From positions 42,895 to 106,894 of the forward strand of contig DAMCZI010000016.1 of the NCBI GenBank assembly GCA_032095175.1: a DNA stretch of 64,000 nucleotides, written 5' to 3'. The position numbers and the translations under genes were made by a program. Position 1 is the first letter of the stretch. Each line of letters begins with the position of its first letter. The notes beneath the pieces are model-generated. The model searched no databases and was not told where the DNA came from. It saw nothing but the letters and a program-made list of their open reading frames with translations. Of the stretch, positions 44,604 to 53,645 are shown piece by piece. The DNA is from DAMCZI01 sp032095175. Lineage in GTDB: Bacteria; Bacillota; Clostridia; Clostridiales; Caloramatoraceae.

Positions 44604-45608
44604 TTAATAAATTTTACTCCATGGTGAAGGTATAAATATATTAACATATTCTGCAATAGCATATCTATCAGTCATTCCAGCTATATAATCACATACTACT
44701 GTTTCTAATCCAAATTCCTCTATTCTTCCTACAAACTCTTCTGGCATTTTTCCTGGCTTCTTTATATAGTATTCATAAAGCTGTCTAATACAATACATTG
44801 CTTTTTCTTCTTCTTTTTTAGCATCAGAACCGATATACACATGTTCAAACATATATCTTCTCAGCTTCCATGTAGCCTCTCCTATATTACCAGTAAGCTC
44901 TATTGCTTCATTTTTTATTGCAAAATCAATAACAGCCGTTATCATTCTATTAATTCTTTCAGAGTGACTCCTGCCTAATACATCAATACAATCCTGCGGA
45001 AGATCATTAATAGAAATAATACCTGCCCTAACAGCATCATCTATATCATGATTAATATAAGCAATCTTGTCAGCAATTTTAACAACTCTTCCCTCAAATG
45101 TATCAGCCTCAAGGTCTCCAGAGTGGCATAGAATACCATTTCTCACCTCATAGGTAAGGTTTAGTCCTGTTCCTCTTTCTAGATAGTCTACAACCCTAAG
45201 ACTCTGTTCATTATGTCTAAAGCCTTTACTTGTTATTTCATTTAATACCTTCTCACCTGTATGACCAAAGGGTGTATGTCCTAGGTCATGACCTAAGGCA
45301 ATTGCCTCCGTAAGGTCTTCATTAATGCGTATTGCTCTAGAAATAGTCCTGGCTATTTGAGAAACCTCCAGTGTATGAGTAAGCCTTGTTCTATAGTGAT
45401 CTCCTTCAGGTGAAATAAATACCTGGGTTTTATGCTTAAGCCTTCTAAATGCCTTTGAATGTATTATTCTGTCTCTATCTCTTTGGAAATCAGTTCTAAC
45501 AGTGCATTTTTCCTCATATTTATTTCTACCCTTTGATTCTTTGCTTAAGGCTGCCATTGGAGATAGTATGCTTTTTTCAACTAATTCATAGTGTTCCCTT
45601 ATATTCAT
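44604..45608 (-). CDS. dgt: Deoxyguanosinetriphosphate triphosphohydrolase-like protein (HD superfamily)
   Basis: A 334-residue HD phosphohydrolase. RDRIIHSKAFRRLKHKTQVF, TRLTHTLEVSQIARTI, GHDLGHTPFGHTGEKVLNE and KIADKIAYINHDIDDA carry the metal-binding His/Asp residues. Members hydrolyse dNTPs to deoxynucleoside and triphosphate. The length matches the short type common in Firmicutes, and the gene lies next to dnaG as in other Clostridia. Confidence 0.9.
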   Translation of the reverse strand: MNIREHYELVEKSILSPMAALSKESKGRNKYEEKCTVRTDFQRDRDRIIHSKAFRRLKHKTQVFISPEGDHYRTRLTHTLEVSQIARTISRAIRINEDLTEAIALGHDLGHTPFGHTGEKVLNEITSKGFRHNEQSLRVVDYLERGTGLNLTYEVRNGILCHSGDLEADTFEGRVVKIADKIAYINHDIDDAVRAGIISINDLPQDCIDVLGRSHSERINRMITAVIDFAIKNEAIELTGNIGEATWKLRRYMFEHVYIGSDAKKEEEKAMYCIRQLYEYYIKKPGKMPEEFVGRIEEFGLETVVCDYIAGMTDRYAIAEYVNIFIPSPWSKIY

Positions 45609-45893
45609 TTTTTACCATCTCACAATTCATTAATAATATAACTATCCATATAATATATATACAACAAAAAAGTCAATATCCCTTCTTTTGAAAAATAAAA
45701 GAATTTACCAACTATATATTTCACATAAATATTTTTACATTACTAAAATCATTTATACGAAACATATATATCCCACATTTATCATTTTTTCTATATTTTT
45801 CACTTTTATACATTTAAATTATAAAGTATATTATATGAAAATTTTTCATATATTTTAAATGAGCTTATTTAGCAGGTTGTTAGAGGTGATTTA
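45609..45893. other. Divergent gap between dgt and the cotS-like gene
   Basis: 285 bp, very AT-rich. TATATGAAAA-T-TTTTCATATA near 45832-45852 is a 10-bp inverted repeat just upstream of the cotS-like gene. A GTATA box followed 16 bases later by CATATAT overlaps it and resembles a forespore sigma-F/G promoter. That reading is speculative. Confidence 0.35.
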
Positions 45894-46970
45894 ATGGAAT
45901 CGTCTTCATATTCCATTTTAAAAGAGTTTATATCTCCAGAAGAATTAAAGGAAAAAGTGCTGTCCAAATATAATATAAATATTCATGATATAGAAAATAT
46001 AAAATTTAAAGATACAGAAAAACAGAGGGCTGTATACAAGGTATTAACGGATAAAGGCAGCAGATGTCTTAAAAAAGTTTATTATAATAAGCCTTCCCTG
46101 CTTTTTGTATATTCAATTATTGAATGGTTAAATTCCAGGGGAATATACTGTCCAAGGCTTATTTCTACTAAAAATGGTTTAAAATATGTCGAATATAATA
46201 AAGACTTATTTATAATGATGGATTGGGTAGAAGGCAGAAAGTGTGACTATGATAATATTGAAGACGTTTTAGCTTCTGCTAAAAATCTTGCTGCTATTCA
46301 CAGCTCTTCCTTGTATTTTAAACCTATAGAAGGAAGTGACATAAAAATCTCAGGTACAGATTATTTTAATAGTTATAACAAACACTTTCTTCAACTACTG
46401 GAAGCATCAAATATGGCCTTTAATATTAAAGATAAATTTTCAAAACTTTATCTTGAACACTTTGAATATAATATTGAAAAAGCAAAGGAAAGCGTATATT
46501 TACTTTCTCAGATTGATTTTTCAAAACCACTTGGAGATGAAGTAAGTATGGGTGCCATATGCCACTTGGATTATGTAAATAAAAATCTTATTTTCACACC
46601 TGACAATAAAATATGTGTTATTGATTTTGATAAATCAGCTATTGATTATCCTGTGCACGATATATCTAGCTTTTTAAAAAGAATTTTAAAAAGAAAGAAT
46701 ACATCCTGGGATTTTGAGATTTTTAAAAATTCAATGGAAAGCTATGAAAGCATAAGAAAACTTAGCTATAAAGAATATATTGTTATACTTTCATTCTTAA
46801 TGTTTCCACAAAAATATTGGAAAATTTCAAGAGATTATTATAAAAATAGACATCAGTGTGATAGGGAAGCCTTCATATCCATTTTGAAAAAAGTCATCGA
46901 ACAAGAAAAACAGCATGATGAATTCTGCACAAGAGCACTTGAATATCTAAATGAAAAATTTAAGGAGTAG
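45894..46970 (+). CDS. CotS/YsxE-family spore coat protein (kinase-like fold)
   Basis: A 358-residue protein of the CotS family, which has an APH/choline-kinase-like fold. GAICHLDYVNKNLIF and ICVIDFDKSAIDYPVHDISSFL correspond to the H-x-D-x-x-x-x-N and D-F-D catalytic and metal motifs. FIMMDWVEGRKCDY is the hinge. CotS-type proteins are assembled into the spore coat; kinase activity is unproven. AGAGGTGAT lies before the ATG. It is one of two clear plus-strand genes in the window. Confidence 0.85.
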   Translation: MESSSYSILKEFISPEELKEKVLSKYNINIHDIENIKFKDTEKQRAVYKVLTDKGSRCLKKVYYNKPSLLFVYSIIEWLNSRGIYCPRLISTKNGLKYVEYNKDLFIMMDWVEGRKCDYDNIEDVLASAKNLAAIHSSSLYFKPIEGSDIKISGTDYFNSYNKHFLQLLEASNMAFNIKDKFSKLYLEHFEYNIEKAKESVYLLSQIDFSKPLGDEVSMGAICHLDYVNKNLIFTPDNKICVIDFDKSAIDYPVHDISSFLKRILKRKNTSWDFEIFKNSMESYESIRKLSYKEYIVILSFLMFPQKYWKISRDYYKNRHQCDREAFISILKKVIEQEKQHDEFCTRALEYLNEKFKE

Positions 46971-46984
46971 CTAAGCTACTCCTT
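46962..46984. terminator. Bidirectional terminator between cotS-like gene and ppdK
   Basis: AAGGAGTAGC at 46962-46971 pairs with 46975-46984 (10 bp, 3-nt loop). It lies between two convergent genes and overlaps the plus-strand stop codon. T-rich sequence flanks both sides. Confidence 0.7.
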
Positions 46985-46995
46985 ATTATTTAAAT

Positions 46996-49632
46996 TTACT
47001 TTCTTGGATTCTTAATCTGTGCCTGTGCTGCTGCAAGTCTTGCAATTGGCACTCTAAATGGTGAACATGATACATAGTTTAATCCAGTTTCATGGCAGAA
47101 TTCTACTGATGATGGATCTCCACCATGTTCTCCACATATACCAAGCTTTATTCCTGGTCTTGTTGCTCTTCCAAGTTCAGAAGCCATCTTAACAAGCTTT
47201 CCAACTCCTGTTTGATCAAGCTTCTGGAATGGGTCAAACTCATAAACCTTTCTATCGTAGTAATCCTTTAAGAACTTACCAGCATCATCTCTTGAGAATC
47301 CAAATGTCATCTGAGTAAGGTCATTTGTACCAAATGAGAAGAACTCAGCTTCCTTTGCTATCTCATCTGCTGTAAGTGCAGCTCTTGGTATTTCAATCAT
47401 TGTTCCTACCATGTATTTAAGCTCAATTCCTGCTTTTGCAATAACTTCATCGGCAGTTTTAACTATAATGTCCTTAACAAACTTTAATTCCTTAACTTCA
47501 CCAACAAGTGGTATCATTATTTCAGGAACTATGTTGTATTTTAATCTCTTCTTAACATCGATTGCTGCTTCGATTATTGCTCTTGCCTGCATTTCAGCAA
47601 TTTCAGGGTATGAAACTGCAAGTCTGCATCCTCTATGTCCCATCATTGGGTTGAATTCATGAAGTCCCTCTACTGTTGCCTTTAACTCTTCAAAAGTTAA
47701 GCCCATAGTCTTTGCAAGTTCTCTAATGTCTTCATTCTCCTGTGGAAGGAATTCATGTAGTGGTGGGTCAAGAAGTCTGATTGTTACTGGTCTTTCTTCC
47801 ATCGCCTCATATATTCCTATAAAGTCACCCTTCTGCATTGGTAAAAGCTTCTCAAGTGCTTTTCTTCTATCCTCTTCATTGTTTGCAACAATCATTTCAC
47901 GAACTGCAGCTATTCTATCCTCCTGGAAGAACATATGCTCAGTTCTACAAAGTCCAATGCCCTCTGCTCCAAACTTAACTGCCTGTTCTGCATCATGTGG
48001 AGTATCTGCATTAGTTCTAACCTTAAGCTGTCTTATTTCATCAGCCCAAGACATGAATGTTCCAAAATATCCTGATATTTCAGTTTCAACAGTATTTATC
48101 TTCTGTCCATATACCTTACCTGTACTTCCATCAAGTGATATGTAATCACCTTGATTTATCTTAACATCTCCAACTGTAAAGTATTTTCCAGTTTCATTTA
48201 CTTTTATTTCACCACAGCCAGCAACACAGCACTTACCCATACCTCTAGCAACAACTGCAGCATGGGAAGTCATACCGCCTCTAGCTGTAAGTATACCTTC
48301 AGCTGCAACCATACCTTCAATATCTTCAGGTGATGTTTCAAGTCTAACAAGAACTACTTTTTCTCCAGCAGCTCTGTGTTCCTTAGCAGATTCAGCAGTA
48401 AAGTATACTCTACCACATCCAGCTCCTGGTGAAGCAGGAAGTCCCTTTGTTATTTCCTTAGCACTCTTAATTTCTGCCTGATCAAAGTTTGGATGTAATA
48501 ATTGGTCAAGCTGCTTTGGATCAACCTTAAGAACAGCTTCTTCCTTTGTGTTAAGTCCTTCTTCAACCATTTCTACTGCAATCTTTAATGCAGCCTGAGC
48601 AGTTCTCTTTCCATTTCTTGTCTGTAAGAAGTAGAGTTTTCCCTGTTCTATTGTAAATTCCATATCCTGCATGTCTTTATAATGATTTTCCAATGTATTT
48701 GCAATCTTCATAAATTCATCATAGCATGCTGGCATAACGTTCTTTAGCGTTTCTATACTCTGTGGAGTTCTTATTCCTGCAACAACGTCTTCACCCTGTG
48801 CATTCATAAGATACTCACCAAATATTCTCTTTTCTCCTGTAGCAGGGTTTCTTGTAAATGCAACACCTGTACCTGATGTTTCTCCCATGTTTCCAAATAC
48901 CATTTGCTGAACGTTAACAGCAGTTCCCCAGCTTCCTGGTATATCGTTCATTCTTCTATATACTATTGCTCTAGGGTTGTTCCATGAACGGAAAACAGCT
49001 TTAACAGCTTCAAGAAGTTGTTCCTTAGGATCAACTGGGAAGTCCTTTCCCATTTCCTTCTTATAAAGTTCCTTAAATCTAACAACTACTTCCTTTAAGT
49101 TTTCAGCAGTTAAATCAGTGTCAAATTTTGCTCCATTTTCTTCCTTTACAGCATCTAATATGTTTTCAAATTTATTCTTTTCAATTTCCATAACAACATC
49201 ACTGAACATTGCTATGAATCTTCTATAGCTGTCATATGCGAATCTCTCATTGTTTGCAAGCTTTGCAATTCCAACTATAGTCTCATCATTAAGACCAAGG
49301 TTTAATATTGTATCCATCATTCCAGGCATTGAAGCTCTTGCTCCTGATCTTACTGAAACAAGTAAAGGATTTGATGAATCTCCAAATTTCTTTCCTGTTA
49401 TGTTTTCAAGCTTTGCTAGATGGTCAAATATTTCATTAACGATGCTATCATTAATTTTTTGTCCATCATCATAGTACTTTGTACATGCCTCTGTAGTAAC
49501 TGTAAATCCCTGTGGTATAGGTAAACCTATGTTAGTCATCTCTGCAAGATTGGCACCCTTACCCCCAAGTAAATTTTTCATACCTGCATTACCTTCGCTA
49601 AATAAGTAAACGAATTTCTCTGGTTTCTGCAT
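46996..49632 (-). CDS. ppdK: Pyruvate, phosphate dikinase
   Basis: An 878-residue enzyme that interconverts pyruvate, ATP and Pi with PEP, AMP and PPi. The N-terminal ATP-grasp domain starts YLFSEGNAGMKNLLGGKGANLAEM. The phospho-His domain is GILTARGGMTSHAAVVARGMGKCC with the catalytic His in TSHAA. The C-terminal PEP/pyruvate barrel contains GLCRTEHMFF, MGHRGCRLAV and KLGICGEHGGDP with the catalytic Cys. GGGGGTATTATAA precedes the ATG. A CcpN-like regulator is encoded directly upstream on the same strand. Confidence 0.97.
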   Translation of the reverse strand: MQKPEKFVYLFSEGNAGMKNLLGGKGANLAEMTNIGLPIPQGFTVTTEACTKYYDDGQKINDSIVNEIFDHLAKLENITGKKFGDSSNPLLVSVRSGARASMPGMMDTILNLGLNDETIVGIAKLANNERFAYDSYRRFIAMFSDVVMEIEKNKFENILDAVKEENGAKFDTDLTAENLKEVVVRFKELYKKEMGKDFPVDPKEQLLEAVKAVFRSWNNPRAIVYRRMNDIPGSWGTAVNVQQMVFGNMGETSGTGVAFTRNPATGEKRIFGEYLMNAQGEDVVAGIRTPQSIETLKNVMPACYDEFMKIANTLENHYKDMQDMEFTIEQGKLYFLQTRNGKRTAQAALKIAVEMVEEGLNTKEEAVLKVDPKQLDQLLHPNFDQAEIKSAKEITKGLPASPGAGCGRVYFTAESAKEHRAAGEKVVLVRLETSPEDIEGMVAAEGILTARGGMTSHAAVVARGMGKCCVAGCGEIKVNETGKYFTVGDVKINQGDYISLDGSTGKVYGQKINTVETEISGYFGTFMSWADEIRQLKVRTNADTPHDAEQAVKFGAEGIGLCRTEHMFFQEDRIAAVREMIVANNEEDRRKALEKLLPMQKGDFIGIYEAMEERPVTIRLLDPPLHEFLPQENEDIRELAKTMGLTFEELKATVEGLHEFNPMMGHRGCRLAVSYPEIAEMQARAIIEAAIDVKKRLKYNIVPEIMIPLVGEVKELKFVKDIIVKTADEVIAKAGIELKYMVGTMIEIPRAALTADEIAKEAEFFSFGTNDLTQMTFGFSRDDAGKFLKDYYDRKVYEFDPFQKLDQTGVGKLVKMASELGRATRPGIKLGICGEHGGDPSSVEFCHETGLNYVSCSPFRVPIARLAAAQAQIKNPRK

Positions 49633-49680
49633 TTATAATACCCCCTGTCTTTTATTGACTATTTAAATAATTACCCCCAC

Positions 49681-49699
49681 TGGGACATTTTACGTCCCA
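49681..49699. promoter_or_regulatory. Inverted repeat upstream of ppdK (candidate operator)
   Basis: TGGGAC and GTCCCA are perfect 6-bp arms separated by 7 bases, located about 50 bp upstream of ppdK and after the regulator gene. No T-run follows, so a terminator is less likely. It could be an operator for the neighbouring CBS-domain regulator (inference). Confidence 0.4.
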
Positions 49700-49740
49700 T
49701 ATTGGTAAAAATTGACCACGATATTACTATGTAAATTAAA

Positions 49741-50388
49741 TTACACACTACCTGAGCCCAGCTTTACAAAAAGCCTTGTTACATTTGTCTTAGAAACTTT
49801 TCCGGTTATTTTAAAAACTTCTTTCCCATTGTCTAGTACAAATTTTTCAACAACTGGAAGACTATCGACCTCATGTTCAATTATCTTCCTTGCAGCATCA
49901 TAAGCAGTATCGTTATCAAAGACAGTTATTATGTTAGGCATACGAGTCATTATAATTCCTACGGGCACTTTATGTATATCGGTATTTCCAAGAGCGATTT
50001 TTAGAAAATCCTTTCTCGAAACAGCACCTACTAGATAACCGTTACTTTCTATGAATATAGTACCTGTATCATTTAAAAATAATTGGACAATTGCATCATA
50101 TACTATTGTGTCCTCGGAGATAACTGCAGGTTTTGATTTTATCTCTGAAACCTTTATTTCCTTAATGGAATCATATATTATGCTGTTGCCTCCCTTTTTA
50201 GAATACATGTACCCTACCTTAGGCTTCGCATCTAGCATACCTGTCATAGTTAATATTGCAAGATCCGGTCTTAAGGCCGCTCTTGTAACATTCAACTTTG
50301 AAGCAAGGTGTTCGCTTGTTATTGGTTCATGATTTTTTACTAGTTCTAATATTTCTTCTTGACGCTTTGTAAGTTTTATATCAATCAC
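49741..50388 (-). CDS. HTH and CBS-pair transcriptional regulator (CcpN-like)
   Basis: A 215-residue protein. Residues 1-60 form a winged helix (LTKRQEEILELVKNHEPITSEHLASKLNVTRAALRPDLAIL). Residues about 78-205 form two CBS domains, which usually sense adenine nucleotides. This is the layout of CcpN, the repressor of gluconeogenic genes in B. subtilis. Adjacency to ppdK suggests control of pyruvate-PEP conversion by energy state. The start is unclear: the only canonical codon is a GTG directly touching the GAGAGG site. Confidence 0.85.
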   Translation of the reverse strand: MIDIKLTKRQEEILELVKNHEPITSEHLASKLNVTRAALRPDLAILTMTGMLDAKPKVGYMYSKKGGNSIIYDSIKEIKVSEIKSKPAVISEDTIVYDAIVQLFLNDTGTIFIESNGYLVGAVSRKDFLKIALGNTDIHKVPVGIIMTRMPNIITVFDNDTAYDAARKIIEHEVDSLPVVEKFVLDNGKEVFKITGKVSKTNVTRLFVKLGSGSV

Positions 50389-50711
50389 CCTCTCTGCATG
50401 TGTTATAATTGGCTAATTTAAAAACTAAAAACTTGTGCTGTAAAGATTATGCCAACCCTATCGATGACTCATTTATGATAATAACACTGATCATCAATAA
50501 TATTTATTATATATTATTATATAAATGCAGAGTAATAAATACAACGCTTTTGAAATAATTATAGCATATTATAATTAAAACATACAATATTATATATACA
50601 AATCCAAAGCGACACCTATTTTCAGTATATTCTATCTTTTCATCCGCTCTTATATTCTATTCCATTTTCAAATTTTTTTCAACATATATTACTATTTTCA
50701 GCAAAAAAATA
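50389..50711. other. AT-rich intergenic stretch upstream of the CcpN-like gene
   Basis: About 320 bp with very low GC and many TATA-like words. I see no ORF with a ribosome site, no tRNA and no clear promoter pair. The plus-strand flank at 50702-50711 has an A-run that reads as a T-run on the minus strand, just beyond the palindromic element. Confidence 0.4.
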
Positions 50712-50871
50712 AGGCATATTCAATGAAATAACTAGTCAAAGATTTTGAGGATATTTTGCATCAGACGAGAAAATAGAAGTTCAAGCTAGTTTGGCTAACT
50801 TGAACTTCTATTGACGAAGTATGATACAAAATAGACCAAAATATTGACTAGTTATTTCATTGAATATGCCT
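50712..50871. mobile_element. 160-bp palindromic MITE-like element, copy 1
   Basis: The first and last 28 bp (50712-50739 and 50844-50871) are perfect inverted repeats beginning AGGCATATTC. Inner arms are also complementary with few mismatches. The centre has GAAGTTCAAG/CTTGAACTTC around a 13-nt loop. The whole element can fold as one long hairpin. It has no coding capacity. It abuts the terminator stem at 50872-50891, with the T-run on its far side, as if it inserted between stem and U-tract. A second 160-bp element with similar ends is at 53646-53805. Confidence 0.7.
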
Positions 50872-50891
50872 AAGTCAGCAATCGCTGACTT
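50872..50891 (-). terminator. Terminator stem of the DUF4342 gene, separated from its T-run by an element
   Basis: AAGTCAGC pairs with GCTGACTT (8 bp, 4-nt loop), overlapping the stop codon. On the minus strand it is followed at once by the 160-bp element, not by T residues. TATTTTTTTGC lies beyond the element. Confidence 0.65.
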
Positions 50892-51465
50892 ATTGATTCT
50901 CATCCGTTGTGTTGTTTTCGTTACCTTGCTTATCATCGTTATTCTCTGCAAATTCACTAGTCTTTTTCATAACCTCTTCTTTTACATTGTTTACTGTTTT
51001 GGAAGCTTTATTTATTGCATCTTCAGCCATATCCTTAGCATTTTCATACTGCTTCTTTACAATGTTGTTTATAACTTCAACACTTCCATCAGGTCTTTCA
51101 ACTTCAATAACAAGCTTTGAAAATACAGCAGTAGCAGCTCCAACAACAAGTAATGGGGGATAGAAAAGGCTCAATGCTCCTGCAGCAATACCTGCATTTA
51201 CAGGAATATCAACTAATACCCTTTCATCTTTTTTCACTTTAATTCTAGTTACATTTCCTTTTTTGATTATATCCTTTATGGTTTCAATAAGGTCATTAGT
51301 TACTTCTGTTATATTCTGTCCAAATGACTTTTGATTTTTTTCAATATAAATCAAAGTCTCCACAACATCACCATTATTCTTTTCAAGCACCTCTTTAGCT
51401 GCAGCATATCCAAGCCCTGTCCTTTGCCTAATGAGATCTATTTTTTCAAGAGTGATATCTTCCAT
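50890..51465 (-). CDS. TS-N/UBA and DUF4342 domain protein
   Basis: A 191-residue protein. Residues 1-45 (EKIDLIRQRTGLGYAAAKEVLEKNNGDVVETLIYIE) form a UBA/TS-N helical domain as in elongation factor Ts. Residues about 75-130 are the DUF4342 core, with a hydrophobic stretch (IPVNAGIAAGALSLFYPPLLVVGAATAVFSKLVIEV) that could sit at a membrane. The tail is charged, Asn-rich and probably disordered. Function unknown. It follows recO in the genome but is upstream of no recognised partner. Confidence 0.75.
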   Translation of the reverse strand: MEDITLEKIDLIRQRTGLGYAAAKEVLEKNNGDVVETLIYIEKNQKSFGQNITEVTNDLIETIKDIIKKGNVTRIKVKKDERVLVDIPVNAGIAAGALSLFYPPLLVVGAATAVFSKLVIEVERPDGSVEVINNIVKKQYENAKDMAEDAINKASKTVNNVKEEVMKKTSEFAENNDDKQGNENNTTDENQ

Positions 51466-51483
51466 GAAACCCTCTCCTTTTAA

Positions 51484-52224
51484 TTATTTTAATTTTCTTA
51501 TAAGTTTCATACTCTGATAATCCCTAAGTGTATAGAACTTTATATAGTCAGAAATTATTCTACTTAAGATTTCAACAACCTTCTTATCATATTTAATATC
51601 TCTCAAATTCTCTAGTTTTATGTTTTTTAAAATATGTAAAAATTGTATAACAGGTTGTGAAATCTCATAATCTTTGTTAATATTTCCACAGTTATTACAC
51701 TTTAATCCACCATCTCCTATATCAAAATATGCTTTATCATAAATTTTGCTTTTGCATCTTGTACAGTATGATATTTGTGGCATATACCCTGAAAGAGAAA
51801 TTGCCTTAAAATCAACTGTAAGCTTTAAAAGCTCCAAATCAACATCATCATTAGTTAATATATAGAAGATTTTTAGCAGAAGTGCAAGCATAGACACATT
51901 TTTTTCTTCTTTCTCATTTAAGCTATCAATAAGTTCAAGAAAATAACTGCCATAAGCAAGTTTATCGAGGTCCATTAATAAAGATTGAAAGGATTCTATT
52001 ATTGAACTTTGACTTATGGTATAAAGATTTTTACCGCTATATAGAATGTATTCAGAATAACAGAAGGGTTGTGTTGAGGCCATAAGTTTACTTTTAGGCT
52101 TTCTGGCCCCATGTGCTGCAGCGTCAATCTTACCAAGCTTGTCAGTAAAAATTGTAATTATTTTATCACTCTCACCAAGGTTAATATTTTTTAACACAAC
52201 CCCCTGAACCTTAACAAGTGACAA
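51484..52224 (-). CDS. recO: DNA repair protein RecO
   Basis: A 246-residue recombination mediator. The N-terminal OB fold is VKVQGVVLKNINLGESDKIITIFTDKLGKIDAAAHGARKPKS. The middle has a four-Cys zinc site (CTRCKSKIY and CNNCGN). It works with RecF/RecR to load RecA. The start is TTG at 52224, with GGTGAG five bases upstream. It lies 14 bp after era, the usual Firmicute order. Confidence 0.92.
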   Translation of the reverse strand: MSLVKVQGVVLKNINLGESDKIITIFTDKLGKIDAAAHGARKPKSKLMASTQPFCYSEYILYSGKNLYTISQSSIIESFQSLLMDLDKLAYGSYFLELIDSLNEKEEKNVSMLALLLKIFYILTNDDVDLELLKLTVDFKAISLSGYMPQISYCTRCKSKIYDKAYFDIGDGGLKCNNCGNINKDYEISQPVIQFLHILKNIKLENLRDIKYDKKVVEILSRIISDYIKFYTLRDYQSMKLIRKLK

Positions 52225-52238
52225 TTGGACTCACCATT

Positions 52239-53123
52239 TTACGAATATCCTAGGGTTTTTAGAGTTGATGGACTGTCCCTCCAGTCCTTTTTTACCTTTA
52301 CCCAAAGTTCAAGATAAACCCTGCTATCAAGGAGCTTCTCTATATCAATTCTTGCACTTTCCCCTATTTTCTTTATCTTTTGTCCACCCTTTCCTATTAT
52401 CATGGCCTTATGAGAATCCTTCTCGCAGTAAATTGTAGCATTAATATTAATAAGTCTTCCTTCTTCTTTCATTTGTATAACTTCTACTGCTGTCCCATGT
52501 GGCACTTCATCAGTCATGTTTCTAAGTATTTTTTCTCTAATTATTTCACTTATTACAAACTTTTCAGGCTGATCTGTAATCATATCTCCTGGGAAGTATT
52601 GCGGACCCTCAGGTAAGTTATTAACTATCAGCTTTAAAAGAGTATCCACATTTTCGCCATTAATAGCTGATATAGGTACAACCTCCTTGAATTTAAACTC
52701 CTTTGAGTAATTCTCTATTGTCTTTGCTACTTTATCTCTTTTAACAGCATCTATTTTATTTAAAACCATAATAACTGGAGTTTTCGTATTCTTTAACTGC
52801 TCCATAATATGTCTGTCTCCAGGACCAATTTCATCCTCTGGATTTATTAGAAAAAGTATAATATCAACTTCATTCAGTGTTTTTTGTGCAACGTTTACCA
52901 TGTATTCTCCAAGCTTATGTCTTGGTCTATGCATACCTGGAGTATCTAAAAACACTATTTGGTAGTCCTCTCTTGTGTGTATAGCCTGTATAGTGTTTCT
53001 TGTTGTTTGAGGCTTGTTTGAAATTATTGAAAGCTTTTCACCAATAATGTAGTTTAAAAGTGTAGATTTACCAACATTAGGTCTTCCAATAATTGTTACA
53101 AATCCTGATTTAAATTTAGCCAT
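52239..53123 (-). CDS. era: GTPase Era
   Basis: A 294-residue ribosome-assembly GTPase. It has G1 GRPNVGKS, G2 TTRNTIQ, G3 DTPGMHRPRHKLGEYMV and G4 NKID. The C-terminal KH domain (ATIYCEKDSHKAMIIGKGGQKIKKIGESARIDIEKLLDSRVYLELWVKV) binds the 16S rRNA 3' end. The start overlaps cdd by 8 bases. Confidence 0.97.
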   Translation of the reverse strand: MAKFKSGFVTIIGRPNVGKSTLLNYIIGEKLSIISNKPQTTRNTIQAIHTREDYQIVFLDTPGMHRPRHKLGEYMVNVAQKTLNEVDIILFLINPEDEIGPGDRHIMEQLKNTKTPVIMVLNKIDAVKRDKVAKTIENYSKEFKFKEVVPISAINGENVDTLLKLIVNNLPEGPQYFPGDMITDQPEKFVISEIIREKILRNMTDEVPHGTAVEVIQMKEEGRLININATIYCEKDSHKAMIIGKGGQKIKKIGESARIDIEKLLDSRVYLELWVKVKKDWRDSPSTLKTLGYS

Positions 53124-53526
53124 TCTTTTTACTCCCCTCTAGATCTTCTCTTGTAAAAGCATATGGAAGAAGTTCACTTAATTTATGAACCTTAAACTCT
53201 CCATTAAAATCTGCAACTATTATCTCCATATCAACTCCATGCTCAGCTAAAACCTGTCTGCATATTCCACATGGATATGTATATTCAAGGCTGTCACTTA
53301 TAATAGCTATTTTATTAAACTTTCTATGCCCTTCAGACAATGCCTTAAACAGCGCAGTTCTTTCTGCGCAGTTAGTTCCTCCATATGACGCATTCTCTAT
53401 GTTACAGCCTGTATAAACCTTTTCATCCTCTGTTAACAATGCTGCTCCAACTCTAAAATTTGAGTAAGGTGCATATGCATTTTTCATAGCTTCCTTTGCT
53501 GCAATTACTAGTTCTTTGTTATCCAT
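53116..53526 (-). CDS. cdd: Cytidine deaminase
   Basis: A 136-residue tetrameric-type cytidine deaminase. The active site is in NIENASYGGTNCAERTALFKA (Cys and catalytic Glu) and YPCGICRQVLAEHG (the two other zinc Cys). It deaminates cytidine and deoxycytidine. AAGGAGG lies before the ATG. TTGACA at 53592-53587 upstream may mark its promoter, though the -10 is weak. Confidence 0.95.
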   Translation of the reverse strand: MDNKELVIAAKEAMKNAYAPYSNFRVGAALLTEDEKVYTGCNIENASYGGTNCAERTALFKALSEGHRKFNKIAIISDSLEYTYPCGICRQVLAEHGVDMEIIVADFNGEFKVHKLSELLPYAFTREDLEGSKKNG

Positions 53527-53586
53527 ATATCTTCCTCCTTACTTTTCATTTTTACTTAATTATATAAGCATATATATGTTATATTA

Positions 53587-53592
53587 TGTCAA
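53587..53592 (-). promoter_or_regulatory. Possible -35 box upstream of cdd-era-recO
   Basis: A perfect TTGACA on the minus strand lies about 60 bp before cdd. TATAAT-like words downstream are at 22 bases (TATAAT) or about 16 bases (TATGCT), so the -10 is uncertain. Confidence 0.35.
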
Positions 53593-53645
53593 CACCTAAG
53601 TAATATTATCCTGATTTTAAAATATAAAAAAATTATAGTTTAATA

